This document shows, in pieces, positions 9,065 through 16,633 of a DNA stretch of 64,000 nucleotides; within the stretch, counting starts at the first letter, position 1; each line of letters begins with the position of its first letter. The translations under genes and the position numbers were made by a program. The notes beneath the pieces were generated by a model. That model did no database searches. It had not been told where the DNA came from and saw only the letters and a program-made list of their open reading frames with translations. This DNA is from Flavobacterium selenitireducens (GTDB lineage Bacteria; Bacteroidota; Bacteroidia; Flavobacteriales; Flavobacteriaceae), in the NCBI RefSeq assembly GCF_014748335.1, contig NZ_JAAVIY010000003.1, forward strand, positions 248,001 to 312,000. Direction: 5' to 3'.

Positions 9065-10641
9065 TTACAAATACCGCAGTTTTTCCTCTTCAAGATCAAG
9101 GCGTAACAAGTGTTTTCGCACAATGTCTTCGTCGAGCAATTTTTCCTGGGCATTTTTGGAGATCAACCATTTGCGTTGTTCATCAATAATTTTGTTGTAT
9201 ACCGATATGCATTCTGCAGACATAAATTCGGATCCGTCGATATTCTTGGACCTCATTCGGTTGGACAATTCCTGGATGGCAGGATTGCGCAAAGTTTCTT
9301 CGGAAAAGTTTCGCTCTAGGTACGAAAGCGTGTGCGTGGCAAGCTGGCGTCGTATGCGCAAATCCTCCTCTTCTTCGGTAAGGGAATGGTCGGGATCCGG
9401 CATGTCGATTTTTTTGATGAGCATCGGCAACGTCAAACCCTGGCCCACCAACGTAATCAAGATGACGACGAACGTAATGAACAGAATCAAGTCGCGATGC
9501 GGAAATGGCGTGCCGTCTTGCAGCTGAACCGGGATCGACAATGCCGCCGCAAGCGAGACAACGCCTCTCATGCCGCACCATCCTAACAGAAGCGGTGTTT
9601 TGAAACCGGGATTCCGACTGTCCGCGACCGCAATGAAGTTTCGGGCAACTAGCGTCACGATGACAGCCATGTAGGCAGAAATCATGCGTCCGATAACCAA
9701 CACTAGTGTGACCAAAAGTCCGTACCCGATAGCGGTTGCAAGCGCAATTCCTTGTGCCGACAATCCTCTTATAATTTCCGGAAGTTCCAATCCGATAAGA
9801 GTAAAAACCAAACCGTTGAGCACAAAACTCAGGATTTCCCAAACGTTGAGACCGCGCAACCGCGACGTACTCGTGAGGTAGGAATGGCGGTGATGGGAGA
9901 GGAACAGCCCACCGCCGACCACCGCGAGCACGCCCGAACTATGGACTTCTTCTGCCGCAATGTACATGACGTAAGGGCCCAAAATTCCGAGCACGACGTC
10001 GATGTTGGCGTCCGTAGGAAGATATTTATGCAGTTTTTTGAACAGGAAGGCGACCGCCAACCCGATGAGAATGCCGCCGGCGACCATCCATCCGAAGGTC
10101 AGTATTGCTTCCGACCATATGAATTGGCCCGTCGCCACGGCAATCAGCGCAAACCGAAATATGATGAGTGATGAGGCGTCGTTGAGCAAGCTCTCGCCTT
10201 CGAGAATGGAGGAGAACCGCTTGGGCAGTTTGACGAATTTCATGATGCTTCCGACGCTTACCGCATCCGGAGGCGATACGATCCCGCCCAGCAAAAAGCC
10301 GAGCGCAAGCGAAAATCCCGGGATGAATTGGTTGGCGATCAACGCCACGACCAACGCGCTGAAAAACACGACTACAAATGCAAAACTCCCGATGATGCGC
10401 CGCCAACGCCATAATTCCTTCCACGAAGTCGACCATGCAGCCTCGTACAGCAGAGGTGGCAGGAACACCACGAAGATGAGCTCGGGATCTATCACAACTG
10501 CCGGAATTCCCGGGACGAAACTCAAACCCAAACCCGCCAATACGAGCAGCACCGGATAAGCGACCCTGATTTTTTAGCCAGCATGACCAACAAGGCGATG
10601 GCGAGGATCAAGGCAAGGTAAAGCGGGAAGTGATCGAGCAT
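9065..10641 (-). CDS. Na+/H+ antiporter (CPA1/NhaP-like), reading frame broken near its N-terminus
   Basis: The long frame 9065-10552 encodes 495 aa of a CPA1 cation/proton antiporter (about 12 membrane helices, SPPDAVSVGSIMKFVKLPKR, GESLLNDASSLI with the ND ion-site pair, then a charged cytoplasmic tail). The natural start MLDHFPLYLALILAIALLVM at 10641 lies in another frame. The two join at a run of six T on the plus strand (10570-10575): one extra base would give a continuous product reading ...LAKKIRVAYPVLLVLAGLG. Either the assembly has lost a base in the homopolymer or the gene is genuinely interrupted or phase-variable. If the break is real, the first helix is lost. It probably exports Na+ or K+ in exchange for H+. 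Confidence 0.85.
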
Positions 10642-10993
10642 GGTTACAATGCGTTTCGGTTTTTTAAAAATACTGTTTTCTGGATAATCGCGGAACGGTC
10701 TTGAAATTCCGATATGCGTAGTCGAGCAGAAAAGAATTGAAAAAGGCAAGAAATGGATAAATGGGTGTGTATTCTGAAATTCAATACGTTACAGTTTAAA
10801 ATTGCGGGAAGTCCCGTCATTATTGACATTCTTGTGTAAGGTTGTAAGGTATTTAACACAACTTTTCAAAACCGAGCCTTATTTTTGCCCGTACATCGAT
10901 GCGATCGGGCGTCGTTGTCCGATTACATCCCTACGTGTGCCGGCGGCCGGGGGCGGCTTGCAAAAATCCCAAGGGCCACGTTTTGGAACAATA
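10642..10993. other. Intergenic region, promoter side of the antiporter
   Basis: About 350 bp between the antiporter (-) and the terminator of the LEA-like gene (-). It holds a GC-rich patch near 10928-10950 (CGTGTGCCGGCGGCC) that resembles the left end of the variable-hairpin repeats at 60.5-61.0 kb and in the TonB receptor gene, but the rest of that element is not visible. No coding region is convincing; a plus-strand frame across this region is only the antisense of the repeat gene. Confidence 0.45.
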
Positions 10994-11019
10994 AAAAAGC
11001 CGGAGCGATCCGGCTTTTT
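10994..11019. terminator. Bidirectional Rho-independent terminator
   Basis: Perfect inverted repeat: AAAAAGCCGGA, 4-nt loop, TCCGGCTTTTT. It lies 5 nt beyond the stop codon of the LEA-like gene on the minus strand. Confidence 0.85.
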
Positions 11020-11023
11020 ACTT

Positions 11024-11377
11024 TTAATCTGTTTTGATTTTATCTGCGGTGTTGTCAACAGCCCGTGCGGTGGCTTTCGCACCTTTTTTTACGCCTTTCT
11101 TGGTCGCGTCGTAACCTTTTTCTACGCCTTTTTCCGTTGCTTTCGCGCCTTTTTTGACTGCTTTTTCTGTGGCGTCATAACCTTTTTCGACGCCACGCTT
11201 CGTAGCTTTTGCGCCTTTTTTCACGCCTTTTTCGGTAGCGTTTGCGGCCTTCTTGATGCCGGTTTCGGTTTTTTCGGCGGCCTGGTTCACATCCTGTTTG
11301 GCTTTTTCAGTCTTGGTTTCCTGAGCGGAAAGGCTGAAGGCGAACATCAGCGCGATTCCCATTATTAAGTGTTTCAT
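11024..11377 (-). CDS. Exported Lys/Ala-rich protein of 11-residue LEA-like repeats
   Basis: The 117-aa product has a signal peptide (MKHLIMGIALMFAFSLSAQ) and then almost only lysine, alanine, glycine, threonine and glutamate. From about residue 45 it consists of five consecutive 11-residue units of the form AT-x(2)-(G/A)V-x-KG-x(2), ending alternately in KKGAK and EKGYD, so the higher-order unit is 22 residues (66 bp). The 11-mer periodicity and composition recall group 3 LEA proteins, which are disordered and protect membranes or proteins during desiccation or freezing; similarity here is by pattern only. It is monocistronic with its own terminator, and a 7-bp tandem repeat lies just before the start codon. 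Mature protein is strongly basic and probably periplasmic. Confidence 0.75.
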   Translation of the reverse strand: MKHLIMGIALMFAFSLSAQETKTEKAKQDVNQAAEKTETGIKKAANATEKGVKKGAKATKRGVEKGYDATEKAVKKGAKATEKGVEKGYDATKKGVKKGAKATARAVDNTADKIKTD

Positions 11378-11380
11378 TGT

Positions 11381-11415
11381 TTTAAGGTTTAAAGTTTAAG
11401 GTTTAAGGTTTAAAG
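11381..11415. repeat. Five tandem 7-bp units (TTTAARG) next to a start codon
   Basis: TTTAAGG/TTTAAAG units run without interruption from 11381 to 11415, beginning 4 nt upstream of the minus-strand ATG at 11377. They therefore occupy the 5' untranslated region of the LEA-like gene, where unit-number changes could alter ribosome-binding spacing. Confidence 0.75.
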
Positions 11416-11475
11416 TTACCCAAAACTAGTTTAGGCAGTGGGCATTTTATTTTATCTTTAAGGAAAATCGTCTAT

Positions 11476-12273
11476 ATGAAAAAATCGCTGTTGCTATTAT
11501 TGTTGACTTTATCCGCGTTTGCGCAGCCTAAATTCAAGGCAATTGCTTTTTATACCGCCAAAAACGATCTCGCTCATGTGAGTTTTGTGGAAGAGGCGAA
11601 CAAGTGGTTTTCCCAGATTGCTAAAGAAAACCAGTTTTCGTATGAGGCTACATCCGACTGGACAAAGCTCAGTACCGAAAATCTGAAAAATTATAAAGTC
11701 GTGCTGTTTCTCGATACGCGTCCGGAATTGCCTGAGCAGCGTGTGGCGTTCGAAGAATATATGAAAGCAGGAGGCGGTTTCCTCGGATTCCATTTCTCGG
11801 CATTTGCGCTCGACGGATCCGAATTCCCTAACAATTGGCCGTGGTATAACACTGATTTTTTGGGTTGCGGACAATATGCCGGCAACACCTGGCGTCCGAC
11901 GTCGGCAGTTTTGAAGGTGGAACGCAAAGATCATCCGACATTAAAAAACGTACCGTCGGTTTTCAATTCTCAGCCTAACGAATGGTACAAATGGGAAAAA
12001 GACCTTCGGTTGAATCCCGATATTGAAATTTTGCTGTCTATCGATCCCAAAAGCTTTCCGCTGGGAACCGGCCCGAAACCGCACGAAATATGGAGCGAGG
12101 GTTATTACCCGGTTTTTTGGACCAACAAAAAGTATCGGATGGCCTATTGCAATATGGGGCACAACGATATGGATTATGAAGGAGGAACCAACGCCGGGCT
12201 TTCGCGCACGTTCGGCAATGTCAACCAAAACGTCCTGATACGAAACACGATTATGTGGCTCGGTGTGCGATAA
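11476..12273 (+). CDS. Exported ThuA-domain (trehalose-utilization-like) protein
   Basis: The 265-aa protein starts with a signal peptide (MKKSLLLLLLTLSAFA, cut before QPKF). The rest is one ThuA-like domain with a class I glutamine-amidotransferase-type fold: an initial FKAIAFYTAKND strand, a central VVLFLDTRPELPEQ, a conserved GGGFLGFHFSAF loop and a C-terminal YPVFWTNKKYRMAYCNMGHND segment. ThuA-like proteins occur in sugar-utilization clusters of Bacteroidetes, but the exact reaction is unsettled. There is no sugar-pathway neighbour here. A small perfect hairpin (12373-12392) lies 100 bp downstream but has no T-run. Confidence 0.82.
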   Translation: MKKSLLLLLLTLSAFAQPKFKAIAFYTAKNDLAHVSFVEEANKWFSQIAKENQFSYEATSDWTKLSTENLKNYKVVLFLDTRPELPEQRVAFEEYMKAGGGFLGFHFSAFALDGSEFPNNWPWYNTDFLGCGQYAGNTWRPTSAVLKVERKDHPTLKNVPSVFNSQPNEWYKWEKDLRLNPDIEILLSIDPKSFPLGTGPKPHEIWSEGYYPVFWTNKKYRMAYCNMGHNDMDYEGGTNAGLSRTFGNVNQNVLIRNTIMWLGVR

Positions 12274-12468
12274 TTCGCTCAATGCTCATTCGGAACGGCA
12301 GTTTGCTCAATTGGATACCCGCGCCGTAACTGAACTTTTTACATTTGAAATAGAGATTGTTCAAACAATTTCTTTCGGGAGGGGTCCCGAAACCCTTATT
12401 GGGTAACAAATGGGTAGACAACGGTAAAAGCCGCTGTCGATTAGTGAATCAGAACCGGAATCCGGTAA

Positions 12469-12951
12469 TTACTTGGCGTCGTCAGGCGTCTGGATATCGC
12501 GAATGCAGACGTACTTTCCGTTTCGCTTCTCGAAAACCGAAAAGTAGTTGCCGGTTCCGTAATTTATGCCTTTCGGGTCCGAAATTCTATAATGCCCGAT
12601 TTCGACCACCTGAGTTCCGTCTCCTGAGGGAAACACTTCCATGACAGTATACTTGATTCCGGCACGCTTGGGGAAACCTTTGCTGAGATCCTGCATGCTT
12701 TCGCGAATCTCGTCCTTGCCATGCAACGGTTTGGAATTGCTGTCGAAACTCACGGCGTCGTCGGCGTAATATTCCATGATCGAGTCGATATTTTTTGAAT
12801 TTACCGCTTTCGCGTATCGATCTTCAATGGCCTGGATTTCCAATTTTATTTCGGTAAGCTCGTTTGCATCGAGAGTGACGCGCTCTACCGGTTTCTCGCA
12901 ATTGGCGACACCAAATGCCAAAGCCAGGAATGGTAAAGTTTTGAGTTTCAT
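12469..12951 (-). CDS. DUF4440/SnoaL-like (NTF2 fold) lipoprotein, copy 1
   Basis: The 160-aa product begins with a lipoprotein signal peptide ending in GVANC, so it should be lipid-anchored at residue 18 or so. The mature part is a single NTF2-like cone: long helix IQAIEDRYAKAVNSKNIDSIMEYYADDAV, then strands ending in FSVFEKRNGKYVCIRDIQTPDD. Such domains bind small ligands or act as simple isomerases or hydrolases; no catalytic residues can be assigned with confidence. It is a clear paralogue of the next gene on the same strand. Confidence 0.8.
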   Translation of the reverse strand: MKLKTLPFLALAFGVANCEKPVERVTLDANELTEIKLEIQAIEDRYAKAVNSKNIDSIMEYYADDAVSFDSNSKPLHGKDEIRESMQDLSKGFPKRAGIKYTVMEVFPSGDGTQVVEIGHYRISDPKGINYGTGNYFSVFEKRNGKYVCIRDIQTPDDAK

Positions 12952-12983
12952 CTGCAGTTTTGTTTCTGCAAAGTTACGACAAC

Positions 12984-13006
12984 AAAAAACGCCTGAATTT
13001 CAGGCG
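12984..13006 (-). terminator. Terminator between the two DUF4440 genes
   Basis: An 8-bp perfect stem (CGCCTGAA / TTCAGGCG) with a 1-nt centre, followed on the minus strand by six T, about 33 nt after the stop of the upstream copy. It shows that the two paralogues form separate transcription units. Confidence 0.75.
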
Positions 13007-13038
13007 CTCAAGTGTGTTTTTAACAAACATATCAACAG

Positions 13039-13536
13039 TTACAGTTTCTTCTTTGTTTTCGGAGTGTCGGGCGTTTGCATATCGCGTATACAGACATACT
13101 TTCCACCGCGTTTCTCGAACAGGGAAAAGTAGTTTCCGCTTCCGAATGCGATACCTGCGTTGTCCTTGATCTCGTAGCGACCAATTTCGACGACCTGGAA
13201 TTTATCTGCAGAGGGCAGCACTTCTTGAACCGTGAACGAAATTTTCGCCGTTTCAGGAAAGTCTGTCGAAAGACGTCGGATGTCTGTCCTGATGGCGTCT
13301 TTGCCTTTTAACGGCGGCCCGTCTGAATTGTAACTGATGGCGTCCTCGGCATAGTATTTCATGATCTCGCCGGTATTATTGTCGTTTACCGCTTTGGCGT
13401 AGGCGTTTTCGAGTTCCTGGATCTCGCTGCGTATTTCGTCCGTTTCCGCCGACGAAATCTCCGAGCGCTCCCCAGGTTTTGAGCACGAAGCTATAAGAAA
13501 CGCGGCGAGCAATAGTGATGTGATGTTGGCCTTCAT
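13039..13536 (-). CDS. DUF4440/SnoaL-like (NTF2 fold) lipoprotein, copy 2
   Basis: This 165-aa lipoprotein (lipobox LIASC) aligns with the neighbouring copy over its full length: IQELENAYAKAVNDNNTGEIMKYYAEDA matches the first helix of copy 1 with few changes, and both end in an FEKRxGKYVCIRDxQTPD block. The arrangement indicates a tandem duplication that has since diverged, mainly in the first 40 residues and the central loop. The C-terminus carries an extra lysine-rich tail (KTKKKL). Function is unknown beyond the ligand-binding NTF2 fold. Confidence 0.8.
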   Translation of the reverse strand: MKANITSLLLAAFLIASCSKPGERSEISSAETDEIRSEIQELENAYAKAVNDNNTGEIMKYYAEDAISYNSDGPPLKGKDAIRTDIRRLSTDFPETAKISFTVQEVLPSADKFQVVEIGRYEIKDNAGIAFGSGNYFSLFEKRGGKYVCIRDMQTPDTPKTKKKL

Positions 13537-13751
13537 AAGAATGGTTTTGGTTGGGAATAAAATTACCGACTGCGTAACCTAAATCCTTTATAGCATTTTC
13601 GCACGATTTTGTAAAGTGTGTGGCTTTTTGCGTAACGAAGTTAGTTTGTGATCGGGTTAGCTTAGCAGGAGGTGGAACTGTCGAAAAATTCCTGTTCGGT
13701 CTCGGTTAAAGTTGTTATCATGGAGTCGTGAAGCAGCTAAGGAGGGCGAAG

Positions 13752-13890
13752 TGGCGGTATTTCCTTAAATCAAATTGGCGGTATTTGTTTAAATCGAAAT
13801 GGCGGTATTTTGCTTAAATCGAATTGCCGGTATATCTCAAATAGAAGTTGCAGTGTATCTTAAATAGAAATGGCGGCATTTGCTTAAACA
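13752..13890. repeat. Six degenerate tandem ~24-bp repeats, possible relic of an IS end
   Basis: Units beginning TGGCGGTATTT...TTAAAT(C)GAA start at 13752, 13776, 13800, 13825, 13849 and 13871, with steps of 22-25 bp and no unique spacer, so this is not a CRISPR. Short repeated blocks of this sort occur at the termini of IS21-family elements in Bacteroidetes, where they are transposase-binding sites; no transposase gene is next to them. The last unit runs into the palindromic element at 13886. Confidence 0.6.
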
Positions 13891-13966
13891 TAACATATCT
13901 GCCAAGATATGTTATGTTTGGTAAAATTAGGTCAATTCCCAAGATTCGAATTACAGATTTTCTGTA
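13886..13966 (+). repeat. Palindromic dispersed repeat, family 1, copy A
   Basis: Long palindrome at 13886-13919 (15-bp perfect arms, AAACATAACATATCT, 4-nt loop), then 32 nt, then the short palindrome TACAGA-TTT-TCTGTA at 13952-13966. The short half ends 24 nt before the start codon of the PPC gene. Same architecture as the copies at 22375, 48153, 50925, 55187 and 60684. Confidence 0.85.
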
Positions 13967-13990
13967 CCAAATCATAAAAAATCAGCTCGT

Positions 13991-14479
13991 ATGAAATATC
14001 TTATTTGTGCAATCGCTACAGTATTTTGCATATCGGCTTATGCCCAAAAACAGTATGTGAAAGTCCCGGAAGGCTATCTGATGGTTCTCGAGCAAGGGGA
14101 CGATATCCTCAGCAAACTCGAAGCATTCGCTATCGCCGAGAAAATCCCATCTGCGAATTTTACGGGTATGGGATTCGTCAACATGAAGTTCGGATTTTTC
14201 AATTACGATACAAAAGAATACGAGCCCAAACAGTTTGACGATGTCGAATTGGCCGCCATGCAAGGTACGATCGGATTGCAAAAAGACAAAGTGTCGATCC
14301 ATGCGCACGGTGTCGTTACCGATCGGACATTCCAGGCTTACGGAGGACATATTCTAGATGGGAAGGTGGGAAAAGGAACGCTCGAAATCATGATTTTCGT
14401 ACATGATAAAAAATTTGAGCGCGTGAAAGACGAGAAACGCGGGTATAACATTTTGTGTCTGGAAAACTGTCCAAAATAA
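13991..14479 (+). CDS. Exported PPC/DUF296-domain protein
   Basis: The 162-aa product has a signal peptide (MKYLICAIATVFCISAYAQ) and one PPC (PCC, DUF296) domain: GYLMVLEQGDDILSKLEAFA, SANFTGMGF, then VSIHAHGVVTD and FQAYGGHILDG, which carry the His residues of the family's metal site. Classical PPC proteins are cytoplasmic (bacterial single-domain forms, or plant AT-hook proteins), so a secreted or periplasmic version is noteworthy. It stands alone between repeats. Ligand or partner is unknown; a trimeric fold is expected from the family. Confidence 0.82.
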   Translation: MKYLICAIATVFCISAYAQKQYVKVPEGYLMVLEQGDDILSKLEAFAIAEKIPSANFTGMGFVNMKFGFFNYDTKEYEPKQFDDVELAAMQGTIGLQKDKVSIHAHGVVTDRTFQAYGGHILDGKVGKGTLEIMIFVHDKKFERVKDEKRGYNILCLENCPK

Positions 14480-14569
14480 CCCGCCGCTTCGGTTAAATTG
14501 AAATCGGCAACCCGGAAAATATTTGCGTGGCTGACTTTTGACAACATTGCCGTCGTCGATTTTCAAAAC

Positions 14570-14645
14570 TGTGACAAAAAGCGCTTCGGAAAAAAAATGT
14601 CACAGAATTGGTGACAAAAATATTTTCGCAAAAAAGTTGTCACAA
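14570..14645. repeat. Two tandem ~40-bp hairpin units (GTGACAAAAA...TGTCAC)
   Basis: Unit 1 has GTGACA at 14571 pairing with TGTCAC at 14598; unit 2 has GTGACA at 14611 pairing with TGTCAC at 14638. Both units share GTGACAAAAA, a TTCG core and an A-run, at a step of 40 nt. They lie between the convergent PPC and LytTR genes, about 90 nt past the first stop and 120 nt past the second. Confidence 0.6.
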
Positions 14646-14761
14646 CTTCGTATCGGACTTTGTCGTTCTCGACACACACACGAGTGTTAATTCCCAGCTC
14701 GGGGAACAGATTAATTTTCAATGCCTACTGGTTTACAACAATCCTCAATCGACGATCCGAA

Positions 14762-15454
14762 TCATCTAAGGCGCTCGCTCAACTCCCGTCGATATGTGAT
14801 CCCGACCGGAATTTTTTCGCCTCTGATGGTCACCGTTTCCCGGTCGCGGCTTTCGATATTGCCGAGCGAAACGATATAGGATTTGTGTACGCGAAGGAAC
14901 CTGTCCGAAGGTAAGTTGTGTTCCAGTTCGTTCGTCGTGATTGTCGCGAGCCATGTTTTCTGGGGCGTGAAAATCTTGACGTAATTGCCGTAACTCTGGG
15001 CATAAAGGAAATCATCGAACGCAATATCGACGAAATGGCTGTCGACTTTTACCGAAATGTGGCTTCGATTGTCCGATACGGGGTCGTTTTTCGGATACAT
15101 GTCGAACAAACGCGCGATGGCTTTTTCAAATCTCGGATGGTAAATCGGCTTGAGCAGATAGTCGATCACGCCGAAGTCGTAGCTCTCCAACGCAAATTCC
15201 GAATAGGCCGTGGTCAATATCGTCTTTGGCGGATTGTCGAGTTGTTTGAGCAATTCCAATCCTGTCATTTCTGGCATGTCGATGTCCAGAAACATTAAAT
15301 CGACGGGATTTTCACGCAAGTATTCCGCGGCTTCAAAACCGTTGAAACATTGGTGCACCAACTTCAATTTCGGGTTTTGCCCGATATAGTTCGCCAGCAC
15401 GTAATGCGCTGCAGGCTCGTCATCGACGATCAAACACAGTCGCTGGGCAGACAT
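14762..15454 (-). CDS. LytTR-family response regulator
   Basis: The 230-aa protein has a receiver domain (residues 1-120) with the acidic pocket in LIVDDEP, phospho-acceptor Asp in LMFLDIDMPEMTG and the conserved Lys in LLKPI. A LytTR DNA-binding domain follows (about 130-230) with YGNYVKI, the RFLRVHKSYIV block and a terminal RRELSERL. It overlaps the 3' end of the upstream histidine kinase gene by 25 nt, so the two form one unit. The pair is divergent from the TolC-RND-adaptor operon and is the obvious candidate regulator, though this is inference from position. LytTR regulators bind paired direct repeats. Confidence 0.92.
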   Translation of the reverse strand: MSAQRLCLIVDDEPAAHYVLANYIGQNPKLKLVHQCFNGFEAAEYLRENPVDLMFLDIDMPEMTGLELLKQLDNPPKTILTTAYSEFALESYDFGVIDYLLKPIYHPRFEKAIARLFDMYPKNDPVSDNRSHISVKVDSHFVDIAFDDFLYAQSYGNYVKIFTPQKTWLATITTNELEHNLPSDRFLRVHKSYIVSLGNIESRDRETVTIRGEKIPVGITYRRELSERLR

Positions 15455-16485
15455 GAGGCAATTTTTTTTAAGCGGAGTTTCAGGGAAACGACGAATTTGT
15501 CGCCTGGTTCTTCGATCGTCAGATCGTGTTTGTCGTGATAGAGTAGTTTGAGACGTTCGGTGGTATTCTTTATCCCGATTTTTGTCGAGACGACCGTCGA
15601 TTTTTTCTCCGGAATCGAGTTCTCAAGCCTGAAATCCATCAGGCCTTCCTTGACGGTGACAGACAGGTTAACGAAACAGCTTCCGATGGTTCCCGTACCG
15701 TGTTTGAACGCGTTTTCTATAAAATTGATGAGCAGCATCGGAGAGATCTTATAACCGTTTTCACTGTCGGTTCGGTAATCGAATTGAATATTACAGCGAT
15801 ATCCCAATCGTTCGCGTTCCAGCTCAATATAGCTTGAAACGAACTCGATCTCTTCTTCCAACGTCACATATTGGCGCTGGTCGCTCTCGATCTGGTAACG
15901 CAACAGTTGCGACATTTTCATGATGAGGTCACTCGTGCGCTCGGGATATTGCAGGCTGATGCCGTAAAGCGTGTTGAACGTGTTGAACAGAAAGTGAGGA
16001 TTGAGTTGAGACCGCAACGCCTTCAACTGCATTTGGTTGAACAAAAGTTCGGCGTCCTGCTGGCGTTTTTGCTCGCGATATAATTTAAGCATCACAGTAG
16101 GGCCGAGATACAAAATTAGCGTTCCGGACAAGGAAGCCATTTGGTAGATGAAACCTCGTTGATAACAAGGGTAATTGTCGAGCCGCGGCAAAAAATTCTC
16201 GGCAACTTCATAAATGACGATCGTGAAAACGCCGATCAGCGCGAGGCTAAAGCCGATATAGGCGAGCGGTTTGTGCTGTTTCAGCAATATCGGAAGCAGG
16301 AAAAACCGGTTGATTTGCGCATGGACGTACAACATCCCAAAGTAGGACAAAGCTGCCAAAACCGATTCCCCGGATGCATATTCTATCCAATCGTTCTTGA
16401 GCAAATGTATCGTGAGCATAAAACCGAAAATTGCGATTTCCTGCCACCATTTGGAATCCAGAATAGAATTGATACGGGTGTTCAT
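15430..16485 (-). CDS. LytS-type membrane sensor histidine kinase
   Basis: Start at 16485 (MNTRINSILDSKWWQEIAIF); an ATG at 16560 would add 25 residues lacking similarity. The 351-aa protein has four hydrophobic segments in its first ~150 residues, a short coiled region, then the His_kinase phosphoacceptor block LRSQLNPHFLFNTFNTLYG and a GHKL ATPase domain with ENAFKHG. This is the Bacteroidetes LytS/YehU class, which usually senses a membrane or periplasmic signal through its multi-helix N-terminus. The gene overlaps its LytTR partner by 25 nt. The start is 148 nt from the divergent efflux operon. Confidence 0.9.
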   Translation of the reverse strand: MNTRINSILDSKWWQEIAIFGFMLTIHLLKNDWIEYASGESVLAALSYFGMLYVHAQINRFFLLPILLKQHKPLAYIGFSLALIGVFTIVIYEVAENFLPRLDNYPCYQRGFIYQMASLSGTLILYLGPTVMLKLYREQKRQQDAELLFNQMQLKALRSQLNPHFLFNTFNTLYGISLQYPERTSDLIMKMSQLLRYQIESDQRQYVTLEEEIEFVSSYIELERERLGYRCNIQFDYRTDSENGYKISPMLLINFIENAFKHGTGTIGSCFVNLSVTVKEGLMDFRLENSIPEKKSTVVSTKIGIKNTTERLKLLYHDKHDLTIEEPGDKFVVSLKLRLKKIASCLPSDCV

Positions 16486-16633
16486 TGTCTGACGATCTTG
16501 TGCAAAGGTCACCTTTTTTGCCAAACAGCCAATTTTCAAATGACGAATGCAACTCATCATTTAAACGGTCGTTTCAAACCGCCATATTCCAAAACCGACA
16601 TAATTTTGTGCCACCTCTAGAAATTCATACTTT

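Noticed and set aside
10802..11368. Plus-strand 188-codon frame rich in Phe and Gly
   Set aside because: It is the antisense of the 11-residue repeat gene; the repeats keep the opposite frame open by chance.
12373..12392. 8-bp hairpin TTTCGGGA/TCCCGAAA
   Set aside because: No T-run and 100 bp from the nearest stop; not called as a terminator.
13662..13721. 19-codon minus-strand frame (MITTLTETEQEFFDSSTSC)
   Set aside because: Too short, no homology recognised; could be a remnant but cannot be supported.
13752..13890. Possible CRISPR array
   Set aside because: Units are contiguous (22-25 bp steps) and degenerate, with no unique spacers and no cas genes nearby.
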